Positions 51,680 through 60,640 are shown, counted from the first letter of the stretch. The stretch: DNA of 64,000 nucleotides from Polynucleobacter sp. MG-Unter2-18 (GCF_018687675.1 NZ_CP061302.1:124001-188000), one strand, 5' to 3'. Notes: generated from the sequence alone by a model not told the origin. Numbers and translations: made by a program.

Positions 51680-52096
51680 ATGAGTGATACTAATCGACCC
51701 GTGACGGAAGTTGCCGCTGGAATTCTGTTGGATGCGGAAGGTCGCTTTCTTATGGGTCAGCGTCCAGAGGGTAAGCCTTATGCTGGCTACTGGGAAGTGC
51801 CTGGTGGAAAAATTGAAGCCGGTGAATCTGTATTCGCAGCTTTAAAACGTGAATTACAAGAAGAGCTTGGAATAGATATTGAGTCTAGTGAAGAGTTGAT
51901 TATCTTGGAGCATGACTACCCACATGCTTATGTACGCTTGCATGTCAGCATCATTCGAAAATGGACTGGTGTACCCACAGGTTGTGAAGGTCAGGCACTT
52001 TCTTGGCAGATGCTTGGAGATGCGCTTCCGACAGTAGAGCCCTTATTACCAGCTGCCTGGCCCATGCTAGAAAAGCTTAAACAGCTAAAAATTTAG
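51680..52096 (+). CDS. mutT: Nudix hydrolase, MutT type
   Basis: A 138-residue Nudix enzyme predicted to hydrolyse 8-oxo-dGTP, preventing A:T to C:G changes. The Nudix box (G-x5-E-x7-REUxEExGU) is complete at 43-65, from GKIEAGE to RELQEELGI. It is a stand-alone MutT without the thiamine-phosphate-synthase-like domain that some proteobacterial orthologues carry. Its stop overlaps the convergent zapD stop by 4 bases. Confidence 0.93.
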   Translation: MSDTNRPVTEVAAGILLDAEGRFLMGQRPEGKPYAGYWEVPGGKIEAGESVFAALKRELQEELGIDIESSEELIILEHDYPHAYVRLHVSIIRKWTGVPTGCEGQALSWQMLGDALPTVEPLLPAAWPMLEKLKQLKI

Positions 52097-52845
52097 AGCT
52101 GGCAGAGGGTTAGTCTGAAAGGCACATCCTCATTTGTAGTCTGCGGCTTTTTATCTTGATCGATCTTCAAAAAGCGAATTGAAAGCAGATATTTATTGGC
52201 ACTGATTTCTGAGAAGAGGGTGTCATCTTCAACAGCAATGCGCATTAATTGATATACCTTGCCTGACGGTGCCTGCTGGTAAGCACCATGATGTGCCACA
52301 ACATCTTTAGCTTCACCAGATTGACGAAGTAGCCTTAAGAAAATTTGGCAAGCTTCATGCCAGGGTAAAAGCGGCGCAACATATTTTTCTAAAATCTCTC
52401 TACGTTGAGTTGAAGAAGTATTTTTCCAGGCATGGTAGCTAGGCAAATCAATTGGACTTGTTCCACCAGGAATATTTAGCCGAGTCCGAATAGCGTTAAG
52501 CCACTCACTTTCGGTAATTGCAGCATTAGGCTTACCGACAGACTGATTAATATTTTGCGCAGCTTTGTCGATTTCAGACAGCGTCTGCGTAAGCGCTTCT
52601 TGGTCTACCTTTTGGGAGGACTTTAAGCCATTTAAGGCATATCTTTGGCGCTCAAATTCTTTTAGTAACAGGGATTTAATATCACCTCTAGAACCAATAT
52701 CACCCAAGTCAAACAACATCGCAATCGCATTGTGGTGTAGCTCGGGGTCATCTGATCGAAGGAAGTGGTTAAAGCGGGCGAACAAATACTCCAGCCGAAG
52801 CATGCTTCGAACTAGTTCATTGAAAGGATATTCGTAGACAATCAC
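52093..52845 (-). CDS. zapD: Cell division protein ZapD
   Basis: A 250-residue mostly helical protein of the ZapD (DUF1342, YacF) family, which bundles FtsZ filaments at midcell. The N-terminus YEYPFNELVRSMLRLEYLF and the block FDLGDIGSRGDIKSLLLKEFERQ are signatures. The C-terminal beta domain ends in FRLTLCQL. It is next to coaE, as in many proteobacteria, and adds a further division gene outside the dcw cluster. Confidence 0.95.
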   Translation of the reverse strand: MIVYEYPFNELVRSMLRLEYLFARFNHFLRSDDPELHHNAIAMLFDLGDIGSRGDIKSLLLKEFERQRYALNGLKSSQKVDQEALTQTLSEIDKAAQNINQSVGKPNAAITESEWLNAIRTRLNIPGGTSPIDLPSYHAWKNTSSTQRREILEKYVAPLLPWHEACQIFLRLLRQSGEAKDVVAHHGAYQQAPSGKVYQLMRIAVEDDTLFSEISANKYLLSIRFLKIDQDKKPQTTNEDVPFRLTLCQL

Positions 52846-52856
52846 AAGCCTATATT

Positions 52857-53543
52857 CTATGACGAACTGAAAGGTTCTTCTAAAATTTTGAGTAATTGTT
52901 GATGCAGTTTTAAAACCGCTGGTTTGAGCTCATCTAAGCTACCTTGATTTTCAATTACAGCATTAGCTGTAGTTAAACGAGCATTTCGGCTAGTTTGCGC
53001 ATTGAGAATCTTTTCCACCTCTGAGCGTGTCATATTGTTGCGGTGCATCACTCGTTTGATTTGGGTTTCTTCTGGGCAATCCACCACCACAAGATAGTCA
53101 ATGAGCTTGGTCCAAAATCCAGATTCAATTAGTAGGGGAACCACAAAGACAAGGTAAGGTACTCCAGACTTGGCTAGTTCAAGGGCTTGCTTGACAGTTT
53201 CCTCTTGAATCAAGGGGTGGGTGATGCGCTCTAAAGCCTGACGGGCGCTAGGATCCTCGAAGACTACAGTTCGCATTTTGGGTCGATTAAGAGCGCCGTG
53301 AGGATCAATGAAGTCAGCACCAAAGGCCTCGGTAATCAGTGGAATGGCTTCTCCGCCCGGGGCAGTGATTTGATGTGAGATCTTATCTGTATCAATAATG
53401 CCAGCCCCATACCCGCCCAGCAGAGCACTAACTGCAGTTTTTCCAGATCCAATCCCACCAGTTAAGCCAATAAGAGGAATTTTCCCCTTCAAGGCTTTTA
53501 GATCAGTTTGGGCAGAATCAAAGTTTGAATGAGTTGAGGCCAT
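52857..53543 (-). CDS. coaE: Dephospho-CoA kinase
   Basis: A 228-residue P-loop kinase that completes coenzyme A by phosphorylating the 3'-hydroxyl of dephospho-CoA. The P-loop GLTGGIGSGKT is preceded by an extra N-terminal extension of about 25 residues; DTDKISHQ and PLLIESGFW are conserved. The extension overlaps the 3' end of the prepilin peptidase gene by 46 bases, so the true start could be further downstream, though no better ribosome-binding site is seen. Neighbours zapD and pilD are standard. Confidence 0.95.
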   Translation of the reverse strand: MASTHSNFDSAQTDLKALKGKIPLIGLTGGIGSGKTAVSALLGGYGAGIIDTDKISHQITAPGGEAIPLITEAFGADFIDPHGALNRPKMRTVVFEDPSARQALERITHPLIQEETVKQALELAKSGVPYLVFVVPLLIESGFWTKLIDYLVVVDCPEETQIKRVMHRNNMTRSEVEKILNAQTSRNARLTTANAVIENQGSLDELKPAVLKLHQQLLKILEEPFSSS

Positions 53544-53998
53544 AACAACTCAATGATGCCAGCAATAGCTAAAAAGGGGCCAAAAGGAAATGCTTCCCGT
53601 AAATGATGCCTACGCAATTTGAGCCAAATGATGCCACCCAGCATCCCTGTAACGGAAGCTATCAGGAGGATGCTAGGCAAGGTACTCCAGCCTAACCAGG
53701 CACCTAGTGCGGCCAAGAGTTTGGCATCTCCCATACCAATACCATCTCGGTTTTTCAGAAGACGATAGCCGGTATTCAGTATCCATAGCAAACCATAGCC
53801 TAGAAATGCTCCAATAAATGCCGAGCTTGGGGTTGTAAAACGCAAGTCTGAGAATGCGTTAAAAGCAATACCTAAAGTGATCAAAGGGATGGTGATTGCA
53901 TTCGGTAGACGCAGAGTGCGCCAATCGATATGAGCCAAATACAGTAAAGCCAGTATCAGCAGAGATTGAATTATCCAGATGCTTACTGTCGGATCCAC
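53498..53998 (-). CDS. pilD: Short prepilin peptidase (A24)
   Basis: A 166-residue membrane aspartyl protease that cleaves type IV prepilin leaders. The two catalytic aspartates are D25 (HIDWRTLRLPN) and D91 (GIGMGDAK). About five membrane helices are predicted. The N-terminal methyltransferase domain with its cysteine pairs, found in full-length PilD (about 270-290 residues), is missing entirely, so this protein should cleave but not methylate. No degraded remnant is visible upstream because pilC follows directly (1-base overlap). The symbol is by position and family. Confidence 0.88.
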   Translation of the reverse strand: MDPTVSIWIIQSLLILALLYLAHIDWRTLRLPNAITIPLITLGIAFNAFSDLRFTTPSSAFIGAFLGYGLLWILNTGYRLLKNRDGIGMGDAKLLAALGAWLGWSTLPSILLIASVTGMLGGIIWLKLRRHHLREAFPFGPFLAIAGIIELLWPQLIQTLILPKLI

Positions 53999-55056
53999 TA
54001 AACGATTTGTCCTAAATTAAAGATGGGTAGATATAGGATTATGACTAGGCTCCCAATAATGGCACCAACAAAAAGAATTAATGCCGGTTCTAAACTTTGA
54101 CTGAGTGTATTGAGTCGGCTACTTAGCTGAGAGCCTAAAGTGGTGGCGCGCTTATTTAACATTTCAGCCAATGCACCGCTTTCAGTGCCAACATGAAGGA
54201 GTAGCAAAGTTTCTACGTCAAGAAGTCGTGATTTAGGGTCTGCTCGTTTAAGCGATTCTCCTAATGGCCAGCCACGAGTAAGGTGTTTAAATATCTCCGC
54301 ACTAAAGTCATGACTCACCCAGTGATTGGAAGATTGTGCAGTAACTCTCAGAGCGTCTGGGAGTGGCAAACCTGTTTCCAATAAATGACCTAAGGTACGA
54401 CACCAATGACTCAGGATTGCTAGCCTAAATAGATTACCAAAAAATGGAATGCGCAATAAGAGTGCATCACAATATTTTTGGAGTGAGCTTAATTTGAGCC
54501 AGAGATAGAGAAAGCCTGTGGCCGCTAAGAGAATGCTCAGCAATATTCCTATAAGGTAATTTTGGATGCCTGTAGAAATAAAGATGAGGATTCTGGTTGG
54601 CGCTGGTAGTTCAGCCTGAAAATGCCCAAAGACTTCTTTAAATACGGGCACAACCCAGATCATCATGACCAAGACAAGCAAAAAAGATGTCGCTAAAGTA
54701 ATAATGGGATACGTTAGTGACTGTTGGATTTTTCTTCGTAACTCAATCTGGGCATCCAGTTGTTGTGAAATTGTGCGTAGTGCCAAGCTCAGATCACCCG
54801 TTCTCTCGCTTACTCTAATAAGGTTAGAAAACTCTGGGGAGAATTTTCCATCTTGTGCACTTAGACAAAAAGAAAAACTATTACCCTTTTGAAGTAGTTC
54901 ACGAACATCCTCTAACCAAGCCTGCCAGGGTTTTGGTGCAGACTGAATTAGTAGCTGGATAGCATTGAGTAAGGGAAGGCCAGCTTGAAGAAGGACGAGC
55001 ATCTGTTGCGCAAAATGTAGCTGCTCAGACTTGCTGAGCTTTCTCTTAAAAAGCAT
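53998..55056 (-). CDS. pilC: Type II secretion/pilus assembly platform protein (PilC/GspF family)
   Basis: A 352-residue inner-membrane platform protein. Two GspF domains are visible: the first with SEFSNLIRVSERTGDLSLAL-like sequence near 72-92, the second with LLHVGTESGALAEML near 290-304; three long membrane helices lie near 117-140, 165-190 and the C-terminus. It is about 50 residues shorter than typical PilC (about 400), mainly at the N-terminus. It lies between the ATPase and the prepilin peptidase, as in the compact pil/hof operon of other proteobacteria. Confidence 0.88.
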   Translation of the reverse strand: MLFKRKLSKSEQLHFAQQMLVLLQAGLPLLNAIQLLIQSAPKPWQAWLEDVRELLQKGNSFSFCLSAQDGKFSPEFSNLIRVSERTGDLSLALRTISQQLDAQIELRRKIQQSLTYPIITLATSFLLVLVMMIWVVPVFKEVFGHFQAELPAPTRILIFISTGIQNYLIGILLSILLAATGFLYLWLKLSSLQKYCDALLLRIPFFGNLFRLAILSHWCRTLGHLLETGLPLPDALRVTAQSSNHWVSHDFSAEIFKHLTRGWPLGESLKRADPKSRLLDVETLLLLHVGTESGALAEMLNKRATTLGSQLSSRLNTLSQSLEPALILFVGAIIGSLVIILYLPIFNLGQIV

Positions 55057-55061
55057 TTAGG

Positions 55062-56132
55062 CTAATGCCAAGTGCCAAGCTCGGCATCTAGCGATATCTG
55101 ATCTATTAATCCAGAATTAAGCAAATGTAATCCTGCAGAGTAGATATCTAACGCTTGAGCTGATTCAAATAACTGTTTGCTTCCCAAAACCTCATGGACG
55201 CCAATGCGCCCGAAATAGCCTGACCCCTTGCAAAGCTTGCAGTTCTCTTTACTCAGAATAGGATTGCATTGATTACAGCGTTTACGAATTAACCTTTGAG
55301 AGCTGACGCAACGAAGACAAGATTCAATAGATCTTTGATCTACCCCGAGGCTTTTGAGTCGGCTTAAAGCACCAATGGCATTACGTGTATGAAGGGTGCT
55401 TAAAACCAAATGTCCTGTTTGTGCTGCTTGAATGGCTAGCTGCGCAGTTGCAGAGTCCCGTATTTCACCAATCATGATGACATCCGGATCTTGTCGCAAG
55501 AGTGCGCGAATAATGGTTGGAAAATCTAACCCTGATTTTGGGTGATAAGCCACTTGATTTATCCCAGGCAGCCGGATTTCAATTGGATCTTCGACTGAAC
55601 AAATATTGCGTTGTACTTGATTCAATGAGCTCAAGCAGCTGTATAAGGTTCGCGTCTTACCGCTCCCGGTAGGTCCCGTTACCAGAATTAATCCATTGGT
55701 CTGATTAATAGCCTCTTGAACCATTTCCAGTTGCTCTGGTAGTAGGCCAATTTGATTTAGCGCCAGCTCTTCTAGGCGGCTAGGCAAAATACGTACTACC
55801 GCTTTTTCACCATGCAATGTGGGAAGAATGGATACTCGGCAATCAATGTTAGGGTGACTAAAGTCGTAGCCAATCACAAGGCGACCATCTTGAGGTAAAC
55901 GTTTTTCTGCAATATCAAGACGCGCCAATACTTTGATGCGCGTAATTAGACGCTCATGAAAATCAATGGGGTATTGGTTTTGTAAGGTGAGAAGGCCATC
56001 AATTCTCGTGCGTATTATTGTTTCTTGAGATCTCGCCTCAATATGAATATCCGTAGCCCGATGATTTAATGCATCAACAGCAATATCATGCCAGGTCCGA
56101 ATAATGTGAGAGTCATGCAGTAATTCACTCAA
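55062..56132 (-). CDS. pilB: Short GspE/PilB-type assembly ATPase
   Basis: A 356-residue secretion ATPase that powers pilin polymerisation. The Walker A GPTGSGKT is at 153-160, the Asp box SVEDPIE near 179-185, Walker B DVIMIGEIRD at 217-226 and the His box GHLVLSTLHT at 240-249. A four-cysteine zinc element (CNQC and CKLC) is in the C-terminal region. The usual N-terminal MshEN/N1 domains (about 200 residues) are absent, so the protein is much shorter than PilB (about 570). The start is chosen at the overlap with the upstream CNNM gene (4 bases). No pilin gene is adjacent. Confidence 0.88.
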   Translation of the reverse strand: MSELLHDSHIIRTWHDIAVDALNHRATDIHIEARSQETIIRTRIDGLLTLQNQYPIDFHERLITRIKVLARLDIAEKRLPQDGRLVIGYDFSHPNIDCRVSILPTLHGEKAVVRILPSRLEELALNQIGLLPEQLEMVQEAINQTNGLILVTGPTGSGKTRTLYSCLSSLNQVQRNICSVEDPIEIRLPGINQVAYHPKSGLDFPTIIRALLRQDPDVIMIGEIRDSATAQLAIQAAQTGHLVLSTLHTRNAIGALSRLKSLGVDQRSIESCLRCVSSQRLIRKRCNQCNPILSKENCKLCKGSGYFGRIGVHEVLGSKQLFESAQALDIYSAGLHLLNSGLIDQISLDAELGTWH

Positions 56133-57418
56133 TCTTGATTCGGTTGAGAAAGGGGTTTATATAGCTTCACTGTTTTCACGCCATGCTCATCAAACTGTAC
56201 GATTTCCATCACTACGCCAGTAATTCGAATGCTGACATCGTAATCAGGGATCGCTTCGAGCTTTTCTAGGATCAGGCCATTTAAGGTGCGCGGCCCATCG
56301 AGCGGGAGATCCAATTTCAGAAGGCGATTTAAATCTCGTAATGAGGCGGTACCGCTAGCAAGGTAAGTGCCATCAGCTAGCCAACGAGGATCGTTAGAAA
56401 GATTGGAGAATGAGGTGGTGAACTCGCCGATAAGCTCTTCCACGATGTCTTCAAAAGTCACTAGACCAAGGACTTCGCCATATTCATTTACTACTAAGCT
56501 TAAGCGCTGTTGGTTGTCCTGAAAAAATTGCATTTGCTGAAGAACGGGCGTCCCGCTAGGAATGAAGTAGGGCTCATTGAGTAGAGACCTGAAGTCTTCA
56601 TGAAGAAGCTCTGCATTGCCTAGCAATGAAAGTGCTTTTTTCACAGACAGAATTCCAACAATGCGCTCAGAGTCGCCATCACATACTGGAAGTTTATTGT
56701 GATAACAGGTTTCTAATTGTTCGATTACCTCGTCAATAGGCCGAGAGAGATCTAGCACTTCGATCTTGGAACGCGGCGTCATCACATCATCAACCAAAAT
56801 ATTTTCAAGATTGAAAAGATTTAACAAGATATTGCGATGATGTGTAGAAACAAAGCGATTAGATTCCAAAACTAAGCTACGCAATTCTTCTTTGCTCATA
56901 ACCCCGTTATCCGTCGACGCTTGTAACCCGGAGACCTTCATCAACCCCGATACGAAGCTATTAATAAACCAGAGTAGTGGCTTAAGTACATAGGTAAGAG
57001 GAAGAATGAACCAGCCAACATTGCTTGCAATTTTTTCTGGAAAGGCTGCGCCGATCACTTTCGGGGTGATCTCGCTAAAAATAATGATGAGTAGTGCAAC
57101 AACCAATGTAGCAATCGATAACACTAGGCCGCTATCGCCAAAAATATGTAAAGCAATGCCGGTAACTAAGATTGGTAGGATGGTATTGATGAGGTTATTG
57201 GATATCAGCAATACTGAAAGTAGTGAATCCATCCGCTTTAATAGTCGTTCGGCAAGTGCAGCTCCAGCGTTACCGCCATGAGCCATAGCCCGAAGACGAT
57301 GACGATTGGATGAAAGCATGCTGGTTTCGGCCATAGAAAAGAAGCCGGATAGTGCGAGTAAAAATAGGACTAATGCGACTTGGCTAATAAAAGGCCATTC
57401 ATCAAAAAAAGTGTCCAT
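56129..57418 (-). CDS. CNNM/HlyC/CorC family transporter-associated protein
   Basis: A 429-residue membrane protein. An N-terminal DUF21 (CNNM) domain with about four helices (residues 10-185) is followed by a CBS pair (about 205-320, with VDDVMTPRSKIEVLDL at its start) and a C-terminal CorC/HlyC transporter-associated domain (about 335-420). Family members are implicated in magnesium or cobalt efflux; the name hemolysin is historical. It precedes the pilus ATPase gene with a 4-base overlap. Confidence 0.9.
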   Translation of the reverse strand: MDTFFDEWPFISQVALVLFLLALSGFFSMAETSMLSSNRHRLRAMAHGGNAGAALAERLLKRMDSLLSVLLISNNLINTILPILVTGIALHIFGDSGLVLSIATLVVALLIIIFSEITPKVIGAAFPEKIASNVGWFILPLTYVLKPLLWFINSFVSGLMKVSGLQASTDNGVMSKEELRSLVLESNRFVSTHHRNILLNLFNLENILVDDVMTPRSKIEVLDLSRPIDEVIEQLETCYHNKLPVCDGDSERIVGILSVKKALSLLGNAELLHEDFRSLLNEPYFIPSGTPVLQQMQFFQDNQQRLSLVVNEYGEVLGLVTFEDIVEELIGEFTTSFSNLSNDPRWLADGTYLASGTASLRDLNRLLKLDLPLDGPRTLNGLILEKLEAIPDYDVSIRITGVVMEIVQFDEHGVKTVKLYKPLSQPNQD

Positions 57419-57535
57419 CAGCTATACCTGCAAAGAATAAGGAACAATCAATATAGCAAAGTGCCATTTCACTAGCTATAGCTTTATCGGAATCCTATAT
57501 GAATTTATCCCTCAATCTGTGTCAGAATCTTCCGC

Positions 57536-58030
57536 ATGCCCACTCTTAAATCAGCTGAGTATTGCGTGATATCCGCCCCCTTTGGACGTCTAGGCGTGCA
57601 AACAGAGCTGGTAGACGGGAGTTTGATGATCTCAAAAATCGATTATCTGTCGCCAGATGTTGCCTTGATTCCTCCAGGAAATACGTTAGCAAAAACTTTC
57701 TCAAAACAGTGCGCTCAATACTTCAATGACGCTTCATCAGCATTTGATGTCCCACTCAAGCCCGCTGGAACAGCCCACCAGCAAAAAGTCTGGAATGCCA
57801 CCCTAGGTATTGAGGCGGGAAAGACAATCACCTATGGTGAGATTGCAAAAAAGATTAAAAGCGGACCTCGTGCCGTTGGGACTGCATGCGGAGCCAATCC
57901 TTACCCACTGGTGACCCCGTGCCATAGGGTGGTTTCTGCACAAGGTCTTGGGGGTTTTATGAAGGAAGATAGCCCAGGTTTTTATCGCCAGATCAAAATT
58001 TGGCTCTTAAAGCATGAGGGAGCTCTCTAA
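57536..58030 (+). CDS. ogt: Methylated-DNA-[protein]-cysteine S-methyltransferase
   Basis: A 164-residue suicide repair enzyme that removes O6-alkyl groups from guanine. The acceptor cysteine is C129 in LVTPCHRVVSAQGLGGF, with the helix-turn-helix GKTITYGEIAKKIKSGPRAVG (split here as ITYGEIAKKI and GPRAVGTACGANP) just before it. It is the single-domain Ogt type without the Ada regulatory N-terminus. It overlaps the convergent synthase gene by 4 bases. A dyad at 57452-57480 lies in its upstream region. Confidence 0.94.
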   Translation: MPTLKSAEYCVISAPFGRLGVQTELVDGSLMISKIDYLSPDVALIPPGNTLAKTFSKQCAQYFNDASSAFDVPLKPAGTAHQQKVWNATLGIEAGKTITYGEIAKKIKSGPRAVGTACGANPYPLVTPCHRVVSAQGLGGFMKEDSPGFYRQIKIWLLKHEGAL

Positions 58031-59016
58031 CAAGTATTTGCCGAGAGTTTTCTGAGTTGCTTAGATGCTGCAGAAAAGAATGATTTCATCAAGAATGTAT
58101 TTCCGGCTGCAATCTTCGTGAAGGCATAGAAAATCCAAACGGTATTTCTAGAAAGTTTCACCTCAGATTGATTGCTAAATTCTTTTCTATCGGCAATTTT
58201 TTCAAGCGTCATGACCGCAAGACCAAAGGCTAGAAAGCAGAAGCGTCTCATACCTATCTCATTCTCTGGGAGCAAAATAATGTAGCTCATGGAGTCTTGA
58301 AGTTTTTTGTGAGCAATCTTTAGAAGCTCTGCTTGGCTCATCTGCGCTGGCTTCCAGGAGACTCCACGTGCATGGTCCTCCGGTGAGTCTTTCAGAATGT
58401 TAGTCATTTGTAAGGCTTGACCAAAAGCGATGGCTAACTGCTCATGGCCTTGAATGCGTTTTGCAAACTCAGGGGAATAATGGCTAAAGATGTCTGTGAG
58501 CAACTCTCCCACTACGCCGGCTACTACATAACAATACTTTTCAAATTCTGCGAGATCTTTTAGTCCCTCTTGCGTTTGTCGATTATGAAAATGGGACATA
58601 CCATCAGACATAATCGAAACGCAGCGATTAATGGCGGCTTGATCCCTATCTGGGAAAGTATGCAGAATGCGAAGAACAGTAGGGGTATGCGCGATTAAAT
58701 CAAGCTCATCAACATTGGAATAGCCCCTTAAGGCATCTAGGCAGGGGCTTACAAATGACGTTACTGGAATAGTTCCTAGCGTTGCCTCCAAAAATAGCTT
58801 AGATAAGTGCTGCTTTTCTGCTGGATTGAGTTCAGCCGCATCCTCGATGGTGTCGACAATACGGCACAGTAAGTAGGTGTTGCCAACTACCACTTCAATT
58901 GCTGGCGGCAATAGAGGGATTGTGAGCGCAAAAGTACGCGATACGGAACCTAAAATCGCTTTTTGATAGGCTAAATCGCTATTGAGGTTCTCTGTAAGGT
59001 GGATGGCTGAATTCAC
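58027..59016 (-). CDS. Squalene/phytoene synthase family protein
   Basis: A 329-residue trans-isoprenyl head-to-head synthase. Two aspartate-rich motifs bind the diphosphates through magnesium: DTIED at 55-59 and NILKDSPED at 206-214. YCYVVAGVVGELLTDIF at 161-177 is the conserved middle region. The sequence around the second motif (ALQMTNILKD...RG) resembles squalene synthase more than phytoene synthase. The C-terminal region has a hydrophobic helix. No hopanoid or carotenoid gene is adjacent, so whether it makes squalene or another product is uncertain. It is divergent from the symporter gene. Confidence 0.88.
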   Translation of the reverse strand: MNSAIHLTENLNSDLAYQKAILGSVSRTFALTIPLLPPAIEVVVGNTYLLCRIVDTIEDAAELNPAEKQHLSKLFLEATLGTIPVTSFVSPCLDALRGYSNVDELDLIAHTPTVLRILHTFPDRDQAAINRCVSIMSDGMSHFHNRQTQEGLKDLAEFEKYCYVVAGVVGELLTDIFSHYSPEFAKRIQGHEQLAIAFGQALQMTNILKDSPEDHARGVSWKPAQMSQAELLKIAHKKLQDSMSYIILLPENEIGMRRFCFLAFGLAVMTLEKIADRKEFSNQSEVKLSRNTVWIFYAFTKIAAGNTFLMKSFFSAASKQLRKLSANTC

Positions 59017-59023
59017 CCCTGAA

Positions 59024-59093
59024 TTATGTCAGACCAGCATGCCCAAATTTAGCTCTAGTTGCTTAAATGACATAAGTAACAAAGCCATATAAT
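59024..59093 (+). promoter_or_regulatory. Promoter and dyad upstream of the symporter gene
   Basis: TATAAT (59088-59093) is preceded at 15 bases by ATGACA (59067-59072), a promoter-like pair reading into the symporter gene. An 8-base inverted repeat, TTATGTCA (59024-59031) and TGACATAA (59068-59075), is spaced so that the half-sites are 44 bases apart centre to centre, and the second half overlaps the -35. This geometry is consistent with looping repression or activation, but no regulator is known. Confidence 0.4.
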
Positions 59094-59124
59094 TTGTGCA
59101 AATTCCAGAAGGAGAAATTAGGCG

Positions 59125-60558
59125 ATGTTGATTTGGTTTGTCATCATCTATTGGGTGGTTTCTGTAGGCATTGGCCTATGGGCTGCGCTACGAGTCAAAA
59201 ACACTGCTGACTTCGCTGCGGCTGGTCATAGTCTTCCTTTGCCTATTGTTACTGCAACCGTATTTGCTACTTGGTTTGGCTCAGAGGCGGTTTTAGGCAT
59301 TCCTGCAACCTTCCTAAAGGAGGGTTTAGGAGGAATCGTATCTGACCCCTTTGGCTCATCTTTATGCCTCATATTGGTTGGCCTGTTTTTTGCTCGCCAC
59401 CTCTATAACCGTCGAATGCTCACTATTGGTGATTTCTTTAGGGAAAAATACGGTCGTACAGTTGAGGTGCTGGTTACCCTTTGTATTGTGGTTTCTTATT
59501 TAGGCTGGGTTTCAGCTCAAATTAAAGCCCTCGGCTTGGTCTTTAATGTAGTTTCCGACGGCAGTATCACGCAAACGGCTGGCATGTTGATTGGTGCTGG
59601 GAGTGTGCTGATTTATACATTGTTTGGTGGCATGTGGTCGGTAGCCATAACCGATTTCATTCAAATGATCATTATTGTGGTGGGCATGCTCTACATTGGT
59701 GGGGAGATGACAACCCAAGCGGGCGGTATGGGTATAGTTTTTGATCATGCACTTGCAGCAGGTCAATTTTCTAATTTTTGGCCTGATATGAACCTTGCCT
59801 CCATTCTGGGTTTTACTGCGGCTTTGTGCACCATGATGTTGGGTTCCATTCCCCAGCAAGATGTCTTTCAGCGGATTACCTCCTCTAAGAACGTCAACAT
59901 TGCAGTTCAGGCAGCATTATTGGGTGGAGTCTTGTATTTCGTATTTGCCTTTGTGCCGCTATACCTAGCTTATTCAGCAACCATCATTAGCCCTACTTTG
60001 GTAAAGCAGTACATAGACACTGACCCGCAAATGATTTTGCCTAAGCTGATCTTGAATCACGCTCCATTGATTGCGCAGGTAATGTTTTTCGGTGCCTTAC
60101 TATCGGCAATTAAGAGTTGTGCTAGTGCCACTTTGTTAGCGCCCTCTGTCACTTTCGCTGAAAATATTGTGCGAGGGTTTTTTAAGCATTTATCTGATCA
60201 AGACTTACTGAAGATTATGCGAATCACCGTTCTATGCTTCACGGTAGCAGTAACCTTTTTTGCGATTAATTCAGAGCTATCTATTTTTAAGATGGTTGAA
60301 AATGCCTACAAGGTCACGCTAGTAGCAGCTTTTGTGCCACTGGCATTTGGCGTGTATTGGTCAAGAGCAAATTCTTTAGGCGGCTTATTGGCTGTTTTAG
60401 GGGGGTTAGTGACATGGATTGGCTGTGAAATGATGGCTCCGACAGCAATCCTACCCCCTCAATTGGCAGGCCTTTTGGTCAGCATTATCGGCATGCTATT
60501 GGGTGGACTAATTGCAAGTCCGAGGCCAATATCAAGCTCAGGAGCGTTGGATAAGTAG
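59125..60558 (+). CDS. Sodium:solute symporter family protein
   Basis: A 477-residue LeuT-fold transporter of the SSS family with about 13 membrane helices. TVFATWFGSEAVLGIPATF near 45-63 is the conserved sodium-site region, and FGGMWSVAITDFIQM near 165-179 is the family signature. The substrate is not predictable; family members carry proline, pantothenate, monocarboxylates or sugars. A ketopantoate-reductase-family gene is 82 bases downstream, which could hint at pantothenate-related uptake, but this is weak. AGAAGGAGAA precedes the start. Confidence 0.9.
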   Translation: MLIWFVIIYWVVSVGIGLWAALRVKNTADFAAAGHSLPLPIVTATVFATWFGSEAVLGIPATFLKEGLGGIVSDPFGSSLCLILVGLFFARHLYNRRMLTIGDFFREKYGRTVEVLVTLCIVVSYLGWVSAQIKALGLVFNVVSDGSITQTAGMLIGAGSVLIYTLFGGMWSVAITDFIQMIIIVVGMLYIGGEMTTQAGGMGIVFDHALAAGQFSNFWPDMNLASILGFTAALCTMMLGSIPQQDVFQRITSSKNVNIAVQAALLGGVLYFVFAFVPLYLAYSATIISPTLVKQYIDTDPQMILPKLILNHAPLIAQVMFFGALLSAIKSCASATLLAPSVTFAENIVRGFFKHLSDQDLLKIMRITVLCFTVAVTFFAINSELSIFKMVENAYKVTLVAAFVPLAFGVYWSRANSLGGLLAVLGGLVTWIGCEMMAPTAILPPQLAGLLVSIIGMLLGGLIASPRPISSSGALDK

Positions 60559-60640
60559 AGCCTCAATATTTTATTGCACCCCTAAATGTTCTCCTCTAAT
60601 ATGAGATTAATTCAAAATTTCTTATCTTTATGGAGTTCCT

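Noticed and set aside
59512..59859. 115-codon minus-strand frame inside the symporter gene
   Set aside because: Histidine/asparagine-rich antisense shadow of a hydrophobic membrane gene.
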